Origin: Saprospiraceae bacterium
Lineage (GTDB): Bacteria > Bacteroidota > Bacteroidia > Chitinophagales > Saprospiraceae
Direction: 5' to 3'
Assembly: GCA_016715965.1 (NCBI GenBank)
Contig: JADJXG010000001.1
Location: 434,001-498,000, forward strand
Length of the DNA stretch: 64,000 nucleotides
Shown: positions 47,301 through 55,748 of the stretch, in pieces
Layout of the letters: each line of letters begins with the position of its first letter
How positions within the stretch are numbered: the first letter of the stretch is position 1
Notes under the pieces: model-generated
What the model was told of the DNA's origin: nothing
Database searches by the model: none
The model's input: only the letters and a program-made list of their open reading frames with translations
Program-made: the position numbers and the translations under genes

Positions 47301-50300
47301 CAATCTCGCCAAATATCCAGTGAATACTGCAGGTGTGGAGGCCAATTTCGCTTATACCCAAAAACAAATTCTAAAAGATACATTGGTGAGCTGGACCTTT
47401 GATCTGACTTCCAAAAACAATAACTCCACACCGCAGCGATTTTTTACCTATAAGAATGTATGGTTGTTGTTTGAAAACATTTCCGGCCAAATCGTTATTG
47501 ACAGTTTGGTCGAATATGATTCTACAGGCAATAGAATCAAGCATCTTGCAAGAACGTTGGCACCCGGAAAATTCGTGTATGAATTGGACAGCTTATACGG
47601 CTTGCGAAGATTCGAAATGTTTACCCGATTTAACCATTGTCTCAAAGATTCATTGGTGCTTTATTCTGGAAATTCATGTGTTTCGTATCCTTCGGACTAT
47701 GATGCGATTGCAGGAAAATGCAAAGACTATGTCCAAAGACAGGTTCTGCATTACGAACCCGAGGAGTCTTCCATTCGACTTGAATTGATTGCACAACCCA
47801 ATGATTCTATTGCGCAACCCTGCGATAGTTTTCAATATGAGGTGTTGGCATACAATTCCGGATTGGGGCACAGCTTCAACAATCGTTTTCATTTTAATGC
47901 TCCGCGTGGATTGATTTTACGGGAGGCATGGTTGGAATATCCCAAGGACAGTTTTCATTTATTGCCTGCACCACAGTTTTCAGGGCAAGGTGGTAATTAT
48001 TTTTGGGACATGAATGCCAGTTTGTTTCCATCAGGAATTCCCGGATTTTATAAAGTGGATGAGAATTATTTCACCATCCATTTCAGCTTTGATGGGAATT
48101 GCGATTTGGAAGATGGGCAATCGGCTTCATTTTATATGCTCTCCTCCAATGTGTGCAATCAGCAACAAAGATCTGCAGTTGTGAGTTCTGATCCCTTCCA
48201 TTTTAACAGAAACCAACAAAATACCGAAGATCTATATGACATCCGATTGAGCTTTTCAGCCGATCAGGCATGCGGCAACCAGTTCAGGGCCCGCTGTGTC
48301 CTTTTTTCGAAAAATGACATCGCAAACAGCGTCAAACAAAAATTGTATTTTATTTATGCCAAAGAACTGAGTTTTATTCCTGGCAGCTTCAAAGGCATCC
48401 GCCATGTGGATGACAGCTCTTCCAGATTCTATTACCTCGATGGTTTGGAATCTGTGGAGGTACCTCTTATCGGTCCAATACCTTTGGGTGACAGTGCAGT
48501 GTTTGAGCTGGAGCTTGAGCGCACCTGCATTGAGCTCTGTAAAACCACCAATTTTCAACTTTTGCTCAATTCTGAAAAAACAGTCGATTGTGCAGGAGCA
48601 ACAGGCGGTGTATGCGAACAATTGTTGGAGGTACAACAATGGGCATTTGATGACATTGAATTGAGCCCAAAAATTAAAATTTTGGATTCTGAAGTTCGCT
48701 CTTCGAAATGGGTGGGTGGACAGGAAATTCTACAGGTAAAATATTTACTGGAAAATAAATCCCCCTTTACCGCAAAAACTGACTATCAGGTCCGCTTTTA
48801 TTATGATGCCAATCTCAACGGTGTATTGGACACAGGAGATGTCTTGACATATACCGATGTGCTGAGTGGATTCCTTGTAGAAGGTATGTCTCAAAGCTGG
48901 CACGAATGGGTCAGTCCAGTACCAGGACTGCATTCCTGTCATTTAATAGCCTTGGTTCATCCGTTGGACAATCCATGTCTTTGTACTGCGGATACCCTCT
49001 TGTTGAATCCTGCCTTGATCACAGGTGAGAGTCAAAGAAAGAGAATCTGTTATGATCAGGATTTGCAGGTCGGTTTTGAATCGATACCCAACTATATCTA
49101 CCAATGGCAACAAGCCGACCGTGTGGACAGAATCGATCAATCGATGGTTTGGTACAAATACCCCGGACAAATTGCAGCTGGCAGTTCAATGAATGATACC
49201 CTGTATTTAATGGTGGGAAAATCACAGCAGTGTTTTTTTTATGATACGGTATTTATTGAAATCTATAGGCTCGATGCAAATGTTTCACAAGTGGATCAAA
49301 TTCTTTGTCATGGCGATGCATCGGCTTCAATTCGAGCGGAGGGCATTGGAGATGCAAACCAATGGAATTTTGAATGGGAAAACAGAACTGAAAAGACGGC
49401 TGAGTTAAAAAATCTGGGACCTGGAATTTATCGCGTTAAAGTTACAGATGCATCTGGATGTGCCGCTTTTGATTCCATTGCCATCAGTGAACCAAGCCCT
49501 ATTGTCTCTGATTTGCAAATTAAAAGCAACTACAACGGTTATTCCGTGAGTTGCCACGGAGCAAAAGATGGAGCTGTGCATTTGGAAATAAACGGAGGTA
49601 CTCCAGCACATACCTATCTATGGTCAAAAGGAACCGGCATAGATTCAATCACGGGTCTAAACGCAGGTTGGATAAAGGTGAAAGTGTTGGATAAAAACAA
49701 TTGTCCGGCAGAAGATTCTGTTTTACTCACACAACCTGATCCCTTGATTTTAAATGCATCCGCAAGTCCTGCGGGCTGTGGTGAAAATTTTGGTGGCAAA
49801 GCAGAAGCATTCATTTCCGGAGGGGTTCAGGCATATCGGCTTCTTTGGAATAATGGTGACTCCAGCTCCCAAATTAGAAATCTCCAAAGCGGAAAATACA
49901 CCATCGAAGTGACAGACGCAAATGGTTGCAAAACTCAAAAGGAAGTAAGGGTAGCTCAGCTTCCAGACCCTTTGGTATCCGCCAACATCAGTGATACAAC
50001 CATTGAATTTGGGGCCAGCGTCCGATTAAACGCATGGACCAATGCTGTCAAACCCATTTATGAGTGGTCTCCATCGACAGAACTGTCGTGCTCCAATTGT
50101 CCTTCGGTCACGATTGCTCCTACACAAGATCAATTGATCCGCTTGATCGTCACCGATGAAAATGGTTGTAGCGGGGAGGCCTTTTATCAAATACGTGTGA
50201 CTTTTGTCAAAGATGTTTGGGCTCCCAATGTATTTTCACCCAATGGTGACCAGGTCAATGATCGCTTTACCATCTACGGCAAACCTACCCTTATCAATAT

Positions 50301-50502
50301 TGACAAATTGCAAATCTACGATCGTTGGGGCGAGCTTGTTTATGAAGATTACAACCTTCCGCCCAACGATGCCAACTATGGCTGGAATGGAACATTCAGA
50401 GATCAGGCGCTGACTCCGGCTGTCTTCGTATATGTCGCCCATGTCAGGTTTGTGGATGGTGAAATTCGCATGCTCTATGGAGATGTGACCTTGATTCGAT
50501 AG
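44374..50502 (+). CDS. Giant T9SS type B surface protein with SprB repeats
   Basis: A 2,042-residue secreted protein. Signal peptide MFKCFILAFSFFAFFTGQAQ precedes a long region of conserved-repeat domains resembling 'uncharacterised repeat' DUF11-like units (GTPRLAILQDSQIIATPC, PRGLILREAWLEYP). About three SprB-type repeats follow near the C-terminus (ILCHGDASASIRAEG, SCHGAKDGAVHLEINGG, AGCGENFGGKAEAFISGG). A calcium-binding-like DPDGPGGLSDIDRDGFFDD lies near residue 370. The C-terminal T9SS type B domain is clear (VWAPNVFSPNGDQVNDRF, YDRWGELVYEDY, LTPAVFVYVAHVRF). It is likely a surface adhesin, like SprB-related gliding adhesins. Probably monocistronic. Confidence 0.92.
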   Translation: MFKCFILAFSFFAFFTGQAQVWIELKTPQGVDPCQGIPVEIRIVNEGNRPLQQADIQIKTSQHLSYRAGSLVSQDVVPGNIHHPEGPIFTLNFLDICESTSFQLWLEHGCALQSHNDSLEANLSWNQLQFTSGVKSFSIFSPRISIVNLGIVYDEPSQTFRKKYSIVNIGQLALEKFSLYVSGDDKMNILNSNIGTLSSNGDSLSFDQNDFSRIGNQNLFFERGESIDVIQEISLNACETDFRISHKLLIPCGGDQCEYSVNENVKLLAIAGTPRLAILQDSQIIATPCKNGEVNLRIFNTSNNGNFDLGNSVYNLFLNIGWSVLQGNQYSDPLRDNCLRITEVRMNGRLIPLTTNGFSGFGLDFRRLNTDPDGPGGLSDIDRDGFFDDLDPKDTLRISVRYSLDASCLALGCDRVVFDTRIFRIKGEFENYCKLEGALDNYISTHSYQWGRSSISGISFKGVYIDQETDTVQFSLYKNERNFLSHCTRDSAAVRIILPPVADLPVGAVILVNGKQVNYQKNANVITFSTDTANFSVVFPLRYRCDPSSGSGSIKTACTFCVGTGGPRYSVRIEADYFCGDNCYQRIPLFCGNSPNFMSVCNPNGGGQNSPGKLEVKEIKFKRITTGHTDSSKMTRINPDVDSIQHNYFFTYDTFLMYIPIQVLCNASFSNIFFRMAYSPRLYYNPNNQVDTIRDIQWISDTLKYFDAETNRWSTCRNPLGAEFYSLNTNVFYRNFVREVNLSGLFGTCLNGSLSRADSMVFVIRAVIPHSEWTSWTKTTLYADLTYNQDGCNLGNRKSATLNIFSGKPSVGGTTLRQDYLNAPDLSKVSPFLSVCGNFKIETSLDAVGTYAENPDPFPNEYRPSYLIEELKIVIPPFFEYLNNIPNYVRIKRTTPAPNLRYDTSYIQPSLRDSSGYTILEFSRFNENEDFELVQHSFYFYVKPECYVSHSDTIRVYKKFKYLRHHPDPAMHPDLYNLAKYPVNTAGVEANFAYTQKQILKDTLVSWTFDLTSKNNNSTPQRFFTYKNVWLLFENISGQIVIDSLVEYDSTGNRIKHLARTLAPGKFVYELDSLYGLRRFEMFTRFNHCLKDSLVLYSGNSCVSYPSDYDAIAGKCKDYVQRQVLHYEPEESSIRLELIAQPNDSIAQPCDSFQYEVLAYNSGLGHSFNNRFHFNAPRGLILREAWLEYPKDSFHLLPAPQFSGQGGNYFWDMNASLFPSGIPGFYKVDENYFTIHFSFDGNCDLEDGQSASFYMLSSNVCNQQQRSAVVSSDPFHFNRNQQNTEDLYDIRLSFSADQACGNQFRARCVLFSKNDIANSVKQKLYFIYAKELSFIPGSFKGIRHVDDSSSRFYYLDGLESVEVPLIGPIPLGDSAVFELELERTCIELCKTTNFQLLLNSEKTVDCAGATGGVCEQLLEVQQWAFDDIELSPKIKILDSEVRSSKWVGGQEILQVKYLLENKSPFTAKTDYQVRFYYDANLNGVLDTGDVLTYTDVLSGFLVEGMSQSWHEWVSPVPGLHSCHLIALVHPLDNPCLCTADTLLLNPALITGESQRKRICYDQDLQVGFESIPNYIYQWQQADRVDRIDQSMVWYKYPGQIAAGSSMNDTLYLMVGKSQQCFFYDTVFIEIYRLDANVSQVDQILCHGDASASIRAEGIGDANQWNFEWENRTEKTAELKNLGPGIYRVKVTDASGCAAFDSIAISEPSPIVSDLQIKSNYNGYSVSCHGAKDGAVHLEINGGTPAHTYLWSKGTGIDSITGLNAGWIKVKVLDKNNCPAEDSVLLTQPDPLILNASASPAGCGENFGGKAEAFISGGVQAYRLLWNNGDSSSQIRNLQSGKYTIEVTDANGCKTQKEVRVAQLPDPLVSANISDTTIEFGASVRLNAWTNAVKPIYEWSPSTELSCSNCPSVTIAPTQDQLIRLIVTDENGCSGEAFYQIRVTFVKDVWAPNVFSPNGDQVNDRFTIYGKPTLINIDKLQIYDRWGELVYEDYNLPPNDANYGWNGTFRDQALTPAVFVYVAHVRFVDGEIRMLYGDVTLIR

Positions 50503-50534
50503 TTATTCAATGCATAGAAAATTGAACGAATATT

Positions 50535-50552
50535 ATTCTTTGAATAAAGAAT
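50535..50552 (+). terminator. Weak AT-rich hairpin after the giant T9SS gene
   Basis: ATTCTTT (50535-50541), loop GAAT, AAAGAAT (50546-50552), 32 nt after the stop. It lacks a GC stem or clear U-tract, so it is at best a weak terminator. A similar AT-rich hairpin follows the TolB-like gene at 53475. Confidence 0.35.
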
Positions 50553-50622
50553 CATTCTTGCTATTACTAAATAATATTTAAATACAATGTCTTTTTAAAA
50601 GGAGTTCCGACGATTTAATAAA

Positions 50623-51441
50623 ATGATTTTTCAAATTTATTTTCCCAATGATCCTTTAAGTCAGTTTATAGAAAGTTTCTACTTTTATAAGGATCATCAT
50701 CCAAATCACTCTTACGAAAGATACCTTCCGGATGGTAATGTCACTCTGATTATTGATCTGACAGATGATCCGAAATACATTTATGACGATGTTCTTTTAA
50801 CGGAAAAACAAATTTGCCGGAATGCATGGTTCTCGGGTATCAGAAACCAATACATTACGATTCCATCTGGCAAGGAGAGCGAAATGTTTATTGTCAACTT
50901 TAAGAAGGGGAAAGCTTACCCATTTGTAAAAGCTCCTATGGATCAATGGACCAACATTGTAGAAGATGCATCCTATGCACTTTCCGGAGATATTTTGGAT
51001 CTTAGAGATATTCTCAGAGAAACCTCAGAGATTTCGAAAAAATTTTTATTGTCTGAAGCATTCTTTTTAAATCAATTTCAATCCAAACTTAAGGAGAATC
51101 CGTTTGTGGATTTTACTGTAAATAGAATTTTGCAATCACCCCATCAAACCACCATTCAGCAGATTTCAAAGAAAGTAGGGTTTTCTCAAAAACATCTGAT
51201 CAAAATGTTTAAAGAACATGTTGGCTTGACACCCAAAGCCTTTCTAAAAGTGATTCGCTTTCAAAAGGTGATCCGGGAAATTGAGCAAAAACAGCCGATC
51301 AACTGGACGGATATCGCCCTTCAGAGCGGCTACTATGATCAGGCACATTTTATTCAGGACTTTAAATTATTTTCAGGATTCACTCCAAGCCAATATTTAC
51401 AGATGCGAGGCGATTATCAAAATTTCGTAGCTTTGGAATAA
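50623..51441 (+). CDS. AraC family regulator with DUF6597-like N-domain
   Basis: A 272-residue transcription factor. The N-terminal half (about 1-130) matches the DUF6597-type sensor (IYFPNDPLSQFIESFYFYKD, YLPDGNVTLIIDL). The C-terminal AraC domain (about 165-265) has two helix-turn-helix motifs, ISKKVGFSQKHLIKMFKEHV and IALQSGYYDQAHFIQDFKLF, ending in GFTPSQYLQ. The ligand is unknown. A promoter-led three-gene unit follows 61 nt later and is a natural target. Confidence 0.92.
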   Translation: MIFQIYFPNDPLSQFIESFYFYKDHHPNHSYERYLPDGNVTLIIDLTDDPKYIYDDVLLTEKQICRNAWFSGIRNQYITIPSGKESEMFIVNFKKGKAYPFVKAPMDQWTNIVEDASYALSGDILDLRDILRETSEISKKFLLSEAFFLNQFQSKLKENPFVDFTVNRILQSPHQTTIQQISKKVGFSQKHLIKMFKEHVGLTPKAFLKVIRFQKVIREIEQKQPINWTDIALQSGYYDQAHFIQDFKLFSGFTPSQYLQMRGDYQNFVALE

Positions 51442-51471
51442 GGTAAATTTTTTCCAATACATCCTATTCTG

Positions 51472-51502
51472 CTCCTTCTACCTTTGTCCTAAAAAGAAGG
51501 AG
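51472..51502 (+). promoter_or_regulatory. Promoter with an 8-bp inverted repeat around the -7 box
   Basis: The -7 box TACCTTTG (51479-51486) is an exact TAnnTTTG match and is bracketed by CTCCTTCT (51472-51479) and AGAAGGAG (51495-51502), exact reverse complements. The right arm sits directly before the DUF1761 ATG. It could be an operator, or an RNA element involving a rare Shine-Dalgarno-like GGAG. Confidence 0.5.
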
Positions 51503-51916
51503 ATGGAATTTACACACATTAATCACTGGGCTGTCTTTTGCTGTGCAGCCTTCAACCTTGTTCTAGGTGCTGTTTGGTATTCACCTTTACTTTTCTATAA
51601 AAGCTGGCTTAATGCAAACAAACTGACTGAAGAAGACATTGCCAAGAATTTTAATCCTGCCATCAGCTATGGCCTTGCATTTGTTATTTCATGGCTCATA
51701 AGTTACAATTTGGCTTTCTTCCTTGCCGATGAGTCCACCGATGCCATCTGGGGTGCATCTGCTGGTTTTCTTGCCGGATTCGGTTTTGCAGCTGCTATTT
51801 TTGCAATAGTTGCGATCTTTGAGCAGCGTCCCTGGAAATACATTGTCATCAATGGTGGCTATATCGTAGTTTATTTTACCATCATCGGATGGATCCTAGG
51901 ATTCTGGAAAGCATAA
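51503..51916 (+). CDS. DUF1761 family membrane protein
   Basis: A 137-residue, four-helix membrane protein (HWAVFCCAAFNLVLGAVWYS, AVIFAI-like central helices, GWILGFWKA end). DUF1761 proteins are widespread and uncharacterised. First gene of a likely three-gene unit led by a promoter with an inverted repeat and preceded by an AraC regulator. Confidence 0.9.
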   Translation: MEFTHINHWAVFCCAAFNLVLGAVWYSPLLFYKSWLNANKLTEEDIAKNFNPAISYGLAFVISWLISYNLAFFLADESTDAIWGASAGFLAGFGFAAAIFAIVAIFEQRPWKYIVINGGYIVVYFTIIGWILGFWKA

Positions 51917-51928
51917 AATCACTTAAAT

Positions 51929-52504
51929 ATGTCGAAATCACCAGCAGAGTTTGAGAAAGAATTTTTGGATTCACTTTCATCCAAAACCGGTAAGAAATTG
52001 GAGGATTGGATCCAAATCATGAAAAAATCAGGATTTGAAAAAACCAATGATCTGATTGAATACCTTAAAACAAACCATTCGATGAACCACATGCAAGCGC
52101 AACTTCTGACAGGTATTTATTTAAACGGGGGCAAACCCGTTTACATGGATGAAGACCAACTGTTGGAAAATCAGTTTGCAAAATGTCCTGAAATGAAGGG
52201 GCTATTCCACCAACTTTCCGATTGGATTATTACCCATTATCCGGATACCAAACTGATTCCCAAGAAAACTTATCTTTCATTTACAGCTTCCAGAGAATTC
52301 GCAGCAGTCAATGTAAAATCTGGTGAAATCAGACTTGGTCTGGATCTGGGAGATTTGCCATTTGAAGGCCAAATCCAAAAATCTAAACTCACAGGACCCA
52401 TGCCAAGAATATCACACATGTTGGTATTGAAAAATTCTGATTTCATTGATAAAGAATTGAGCAATCCTGTGCGTTTATCCTATCAAAGAACCCATAAATT
52501 ATGA
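51929..52504 (+). CDS. DUF4287/DUF5655 domain protein
   Basis: A 191-residue cytosolic protein. The N-terminal 60 residues (GKKLEDWIQIMKKSGFEKTN, TNHSMNHMQAQLLT) fit DUF4287. The C-terminal part (about 80-185; TYLSFTASREFAAVNVKSGE, ISHMLVLKNSDFIDKELSN) fits DUF5655. Function unknown. It starts 12 nt after DUF1761 and overlaps the next gene by 4 nt (ATGA), indicating translational coupling. Confidence 0.9.
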   Translation: MSKSPAEFEKEFLDSLSSKTGKKLEDWIQIMKKSGFEKTNDLIEYLKTNHSMNHMQAQLLTGIYLNGGKPVYMDEDQLLENQFAKCPEMKGLFHQLSDWIITHYPDTKLIPKKTYLSFTASREFAAVNVKSGEIRLGLDLGDLPFEGQIQKSKLTGPMPRISHMLVLKNSDFIDKELSNPVRLSYQRTHKL

Positions 52505-53463
52505 AAGGATCTTTTATCCAACTTTTGTTCTTCTGTATAATCATTACGGTCCATTCACAAAACCAGAGTCTATCCAATGCCCTCAGCAGTGACTACAAGA
52601 TAGCATACAATGTTTTTATCCCTGATAGCACCAAAGATGACTGGGAGATTATGTGCATGACCCTGGATGGTTCTGACAAAAGAAATATCAGTCAAAATCC
52701 GGATGTGGCCTGGACCTATCATTCCTATGGAAATAAATTATTTTTCATCAGCGATCGCGATAGCTGTTATCGCTGTTTTTATTTATACGAAATGGATGCC
52801 CAAGGTCAACAGGTACGGAAAATATCAGATTTACAATTGGAAGATAGCTGGATGAGCACACGCGGAAATGGTGAAGAAATCATTGTCACTGGCAGAATTG
52901 GCAAAAATATTCGCCACCAGTTGTTTATCATTCATGTCCCAAGTGGCAAGTTTCGTCAATTGACCAACGACACTACAGCCAGATATGGCGATCCGTGTTT
53001 TTCACCCGATGGAAATAAAATTGTTTTTTCGCTCAAGAAGAATAAAAGAGACAAAAGCAGCCATGAAGAGTTGTTTCTGATGAATAGTGATGGATCTGAT
53101 GTGAAGCAATTGACACATTATCCCCAAGACAATCCTTCGGCGAAAGAATATGGCTACAGAGCTGGGGCTGCACGCTGGCATCCATCAGAAAATTTTATCA
53201 GCTATGTTTCAAAACAAAATGGGAGACACAGCATTTTCGCCATTACACCTGATGGTAGCCGAAAATGGAAACTCATCGAAAACGAGGCTTCAGAAGGCTG
53301 GCATGACTGGAGTCCTGATGGTCAATGGTTGACCTACAACGGATCAGATCATGCCGAAAGCCAGTTTCATATCTATCTTATGAAATGGTCCAGCAAAGAG
53401 ACAAGGCAGCTGACGGACAATACCTACAAATCGCAACTATCTCCGGTATTCGTTAAAAAATAA
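52501..53463 (+). CDS. TolB-like WD40/PD40 beta-propeller protein
   Basis: A 320-residue exported propeller. Short signal region MKGSFIQLLFFCIIITVHSQ, then repeats of the PD40 type: IMCMTLDGSDKRNISQNPDV, CFSPDGNKIVFSLKKN, LMNSDGSDVKQLTHYPQ and DWSPDGQWLTYNGS. Periplasmic TolB-like proteins bind proteins or glycans; no enzyme motif seen. Last gene of the AraC-associated unit. Confidence 0.9.
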   Translation: MKGSFIQLLFFCIIITVHSQNQSLSNALSSDYKIAYNVFIPDSTKDDWEIMCMTLDGSDKRNISQNPDVAWTYHSYGNKLFFISDRDSCYRCFYLYEMDAQGQQVRKISDLQLEDSWMSTRGNGEEIIVTGRIGKNIRHQLFIIHVPSGKFRQLTNDTTARYGDPCFSPDGNKIVFSLKKNKRDKSSHEELFLMNSDGSDVKQLTHYPQDNPSAKEYGYRAGAARWHPSENFISYVSKQNGRHSIFAITPDGSRKWKLIENEASEGWHDWSPDGQWLTYNGSDHAESQFHIYLMKWSSKETRQLTDNTYKSQLSPVFVKK

Positions 53464-54042
53464 GCAAGCATATTATTCTAATAAAGAATGAACGATCGGT
53501 TCTGAGACGGATACAAGGGGGTAGTTTCAAGGCTGATCAAGCTATAAAATTAAACGCCAATCCATCTGGTAAATCTTGAATGAAAAGTGTTTGCTCAGCT
53601 CGCTTCAATCTGATGTTCAGAATATTCGATAGATCTTTGTGCCGTAAAAGAATTATGGTTCAATCCAAGAATGGTCAATGGGATTCAGGCAATGGTGTTA
53701 AAGGTTTTGAGGCAACACTTTGCTGGCTTAGAGCATACGTCCCTTTCAAAATTGGCACCAGAAATGCAATTTTAATACCTGTCTTGTGCTTTTGTCCATT
53801 GATTATATCTGAAAACTTCTATTTGCATTTTAGCTCTGGCTAACTATTATTTTGCAAGTGTCGTATGGCCTTAAGAAATCAAATGAAACACAGATTGAAA
53901 TGCAATAAGAATGGCTTATTTTAATCTTTTGGCCCTGCTGTCAATCCCAACAATTTTCAAACAGATTCCAAATTTTCCCTCTTTTTCAGGGATTTACAAA
54001 ATTTTTTTTGAAAAAAGATTTCATAATTGTGGAATGGAATCT
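53464..54042. other. AT-rich intergenic spacer upstream of rplM
   Basis: About 580 bases with no credible gene. It opens with an AT-rich hairpin at 53475-53489 (ATTCT/AGAAT, loop AATAA) resembling the one after the giant T9SS gene. A frame at 53580-53843 is rejected as non-coding. No tRNA or repeat seen. Confidence 0.5.
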
Positions 54043-54050
54043 TACCTTTG
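54043..54050 (+). promoter_or_regulatory. -7 promoter box for rplM-rpsI-rpsB-tsf
   Basis: TACCTTTG, exact TAnnTTTG match. Transcription should begin about 54054, just at the leader hairpin. Confidence 0.6.
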
Positions 54051-54054
54051 CCGC

Positions 54055-54070
54055 TCCTTAGAGCTAAGGA
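54055..54070 (+). promoter_or_regulatory. Leader hairpin of the rplM operon (possible L13 autoregulatory leader)
   Basis: TCCTTAG (54055-54061) and CTAAGGA (54064-54070) are exact reverse complements with a 2-nt gap, near the predicted transcription start and about 30 nt before the rplM GTG. Ribosomal-protein leaders upstream of L13 have been described in Bacteroidia; whether this is one of them was not tested. Confidence 0.45.
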
Positions 54071-54099
54071 AAATTGATTTTTAATCTAAATTTTTGAAA

Positions 54100-54543
54100 G
54101 TGAATACTTTAAGTTACAAAACCAGCCACACCAGACCGGAAGATGTCCAAAGAAAGTGGTATCTGATCGACGCAGAGAATCTTGTGGTCGGTCGAATGGC
54201 TTCCAAAATCGCCCATATCCTGAAGGGCAAGCATAAAGTGGACTATACTCCACACATCGATTGTGGGGACAATATCATTGTTATTAATGCCGAGAAAGTT
54301 CGCTTTACCGGAAAGAAAATGGATGACAAGGTGTACACTACTTACAGCGGATACCCCGGGGGTCAGAAGGCTTTTTCCCCTCGCCAACTGTTGGACAAAA
54401 GACCCACCAGAGTGGTTGAAGTAGCTGTTCGCAAGATGTTGCCTAAAAATCGTCTGGGTGACGCCATGTATAAAAAATTATTTGTTTACGCAGGTCCGGA
54501 GCACTATCATCAGGCTCAAAAACCTGAAATCATCAATCTATAA
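54100..54543 (+). CDS. rplM: 50S ribosomal protein L13
   Basis: A 147-residue large-subunit protein. NTLSYKTSHTRPEDVQRKWY, GRMASKIAHILKGKHK and RKMLPKNRLGDAMYKKLFVY are conserved L13 segments. The start is GTG at 54100, giving the usual length; a TTG two codons earlier is possible but less likely. It is followed 7 nt later by rpsI. The conserved rplM-rpsI order continues here into rpsB-tsf. Confidence 0.95.
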   Translation: MNTLSYKTSHTRPEDVQRKWYLIDAENLVVGRMASKIAHILKGKHKVDYTPHIDCGDNIIVINAEKVRFTGKKMDDKVYTTYSGYPGGQKAFSPRQLLDKRPTRVVEVAVRKMLPKNRLGDAMYKKLFVYAGPEHYHQAQKPEIINL

Positions 54544-54550
54544 ATCATTT

Positions 54551-54946
54551 ATGGAAATTATCAACGCAGTAGGAAGACGGAAAGCGGCAGTTGCCCGTGT
54601 CTATCTCAGCAAATCTGAAAGTGCCGGACAAAGCATTGTCATCAATGGCAGAACATTGGATCAGTATTTTCCCATCAAGGAAATTGCCCAAAAGGTGATG
54701 GATCCGGTAAATACCATTGAAGGAGCTTCTGGTTTTAATTTTAAAATTAACGTCGACGGAGGTGGCTTAAAAGGACAGGCAGAAGCCATCCGAATGGCGA
54801 TTTCCAGGGCTTTGTGCAAAGTGGATGCCGACAATCGCAGCCCTTTGAAGGAAAAACATTTTCTGACAAGAGATCCAAGAGAAGTCGAGCGCAAAAAATT
54901 CGGAAGACGCAAAGCGCGTAAGATCTCGCAGTTTAGCAAGCGTTAA
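54551..54946 (+). CDS. rpsI: 30S ribosomal protein S9
   Basis: A 131-residue small-subunit protein starting MEIINAVGRRKAAVARVYLS. The C-terminus ends GRRKARKISQFSKR, the basic tail that reaches the P-site tRNA. The true start lies 93 nt downstream of the longest in-frame ATG, right after the rplM stop. Second gene of the operon. Confidence 0.96.
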   Translation: MEIINAVGRRKAAVARVYLSKSESAGQSIVINGRTLDQYFPIKEIAQKVMDPVNTIEGASGFNFKINVDGGGLKGQAEAIRMAISRALCKVDADNRSPLKEKHFLTRDPREVERKKFGRRKARKISQFSKR

Positions 54947-54988
54947 TTTTTATTTACACATTTTATCAAAGCTTACCAAGAAAAAATT

Positions 54989-55699
54989 ATGGAAAAACCA
55001 TCATATCAACAAATGCTTGACGCGGGTGTACATTTTGGTCACCTCCGCAAAAAATGGAATCCCAAAATGCGCCCCTACATCTTTAAGGAGCACAAGGGAG
55101 TTCACATCATAGACCTCAACCGCACTTCAGACTGTATGGAAAAAGCGGCGGCCGCTTTAAAACAGATCGCCAAGTCCGGCAAAAAAATCATGTTTGTAGC
55201 CACCAAAAAGCAAGCTAGAGAAATCGTCTCCAGAGTGGCTCAAAGCATCAACATGCCTTATGTGACCGATCGCTGGTTGGGTGGGATGATGACCAATTTT
55301 GCAACGATCCGTCGTTCCGTCAAAAAAATGAACAACATTGAAAGAATGCTGACCGATGCAACGGTCACGAATATCACCAAAAAAGAAAGGCTTACACTAA
55401 GTCGCGAACGCATTAAAATGGATCGCGTATTGGGTGGTATCGCCAATTTGAATCGATTGCCTTCAGCCATTTTCGTGGTAGACATCATGCACGAGCACCT
55501 GGCCATCCAGGAAGCTGAAAAATTGGGTGTAAGAACATTTGCCATGGTGGATACCAATTCTGATCCCAATTTGGTGGACTTTCCGATTCCGTCCAACGAC
55601 GATAGTTCTAAATCGATTGAACTGATTGCCGGCTATCTGGCCAATGCCATTAAAGAAGGTTTGGCTGAAAAAGGAAGCGAAGAACAATCAGAATCTTAA
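54989..55699 (+). CDS. rpsB: 30S ribosomal protein S2
   Basis: A 236-residue protein with the N-terminal MLDAGVHFGHLRKKWNPKM, WLGGMMTNFATI and FVVDIMHEHLAIQEAEKLG motifs of S2. The C-terminus has a short acidic tail. It lies 42 nt after rpsI and 49 nt before tsf. Confidence 0.97.
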   Translation: MEKPSYQQMLDAGVHFGHLRKKWNPKMRPYIFKEHKGVHIIDLNRTSDCMEKAAAALKQIAKSGKKIMFVATKKQAREIVSRVAQSINMPYVTDRWLGGMMTNFATIRRSVKKMNNIERMLTDATVTNITKKERLTLSRERIKMDRVLGGIANLNRLPSAIFVVDIMHEHLAIQEAEKLGVRTFAMVDTNSDPNLVDFPIPSNDDSSKSIELIAGYLANAIKEGLAEKGSEEQSES

Positions 55700-55748
55700 A
55701 CAATACAACTGGAATACCCATAGTCATTGATTCAATAAAAATATAAAA

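Noticed and set aside
53580..53843. 87-codon open frame upstream of rplM
   Set aside because: Composition unlike a protein and no recognisable motif; lies in AT-rich spacer.
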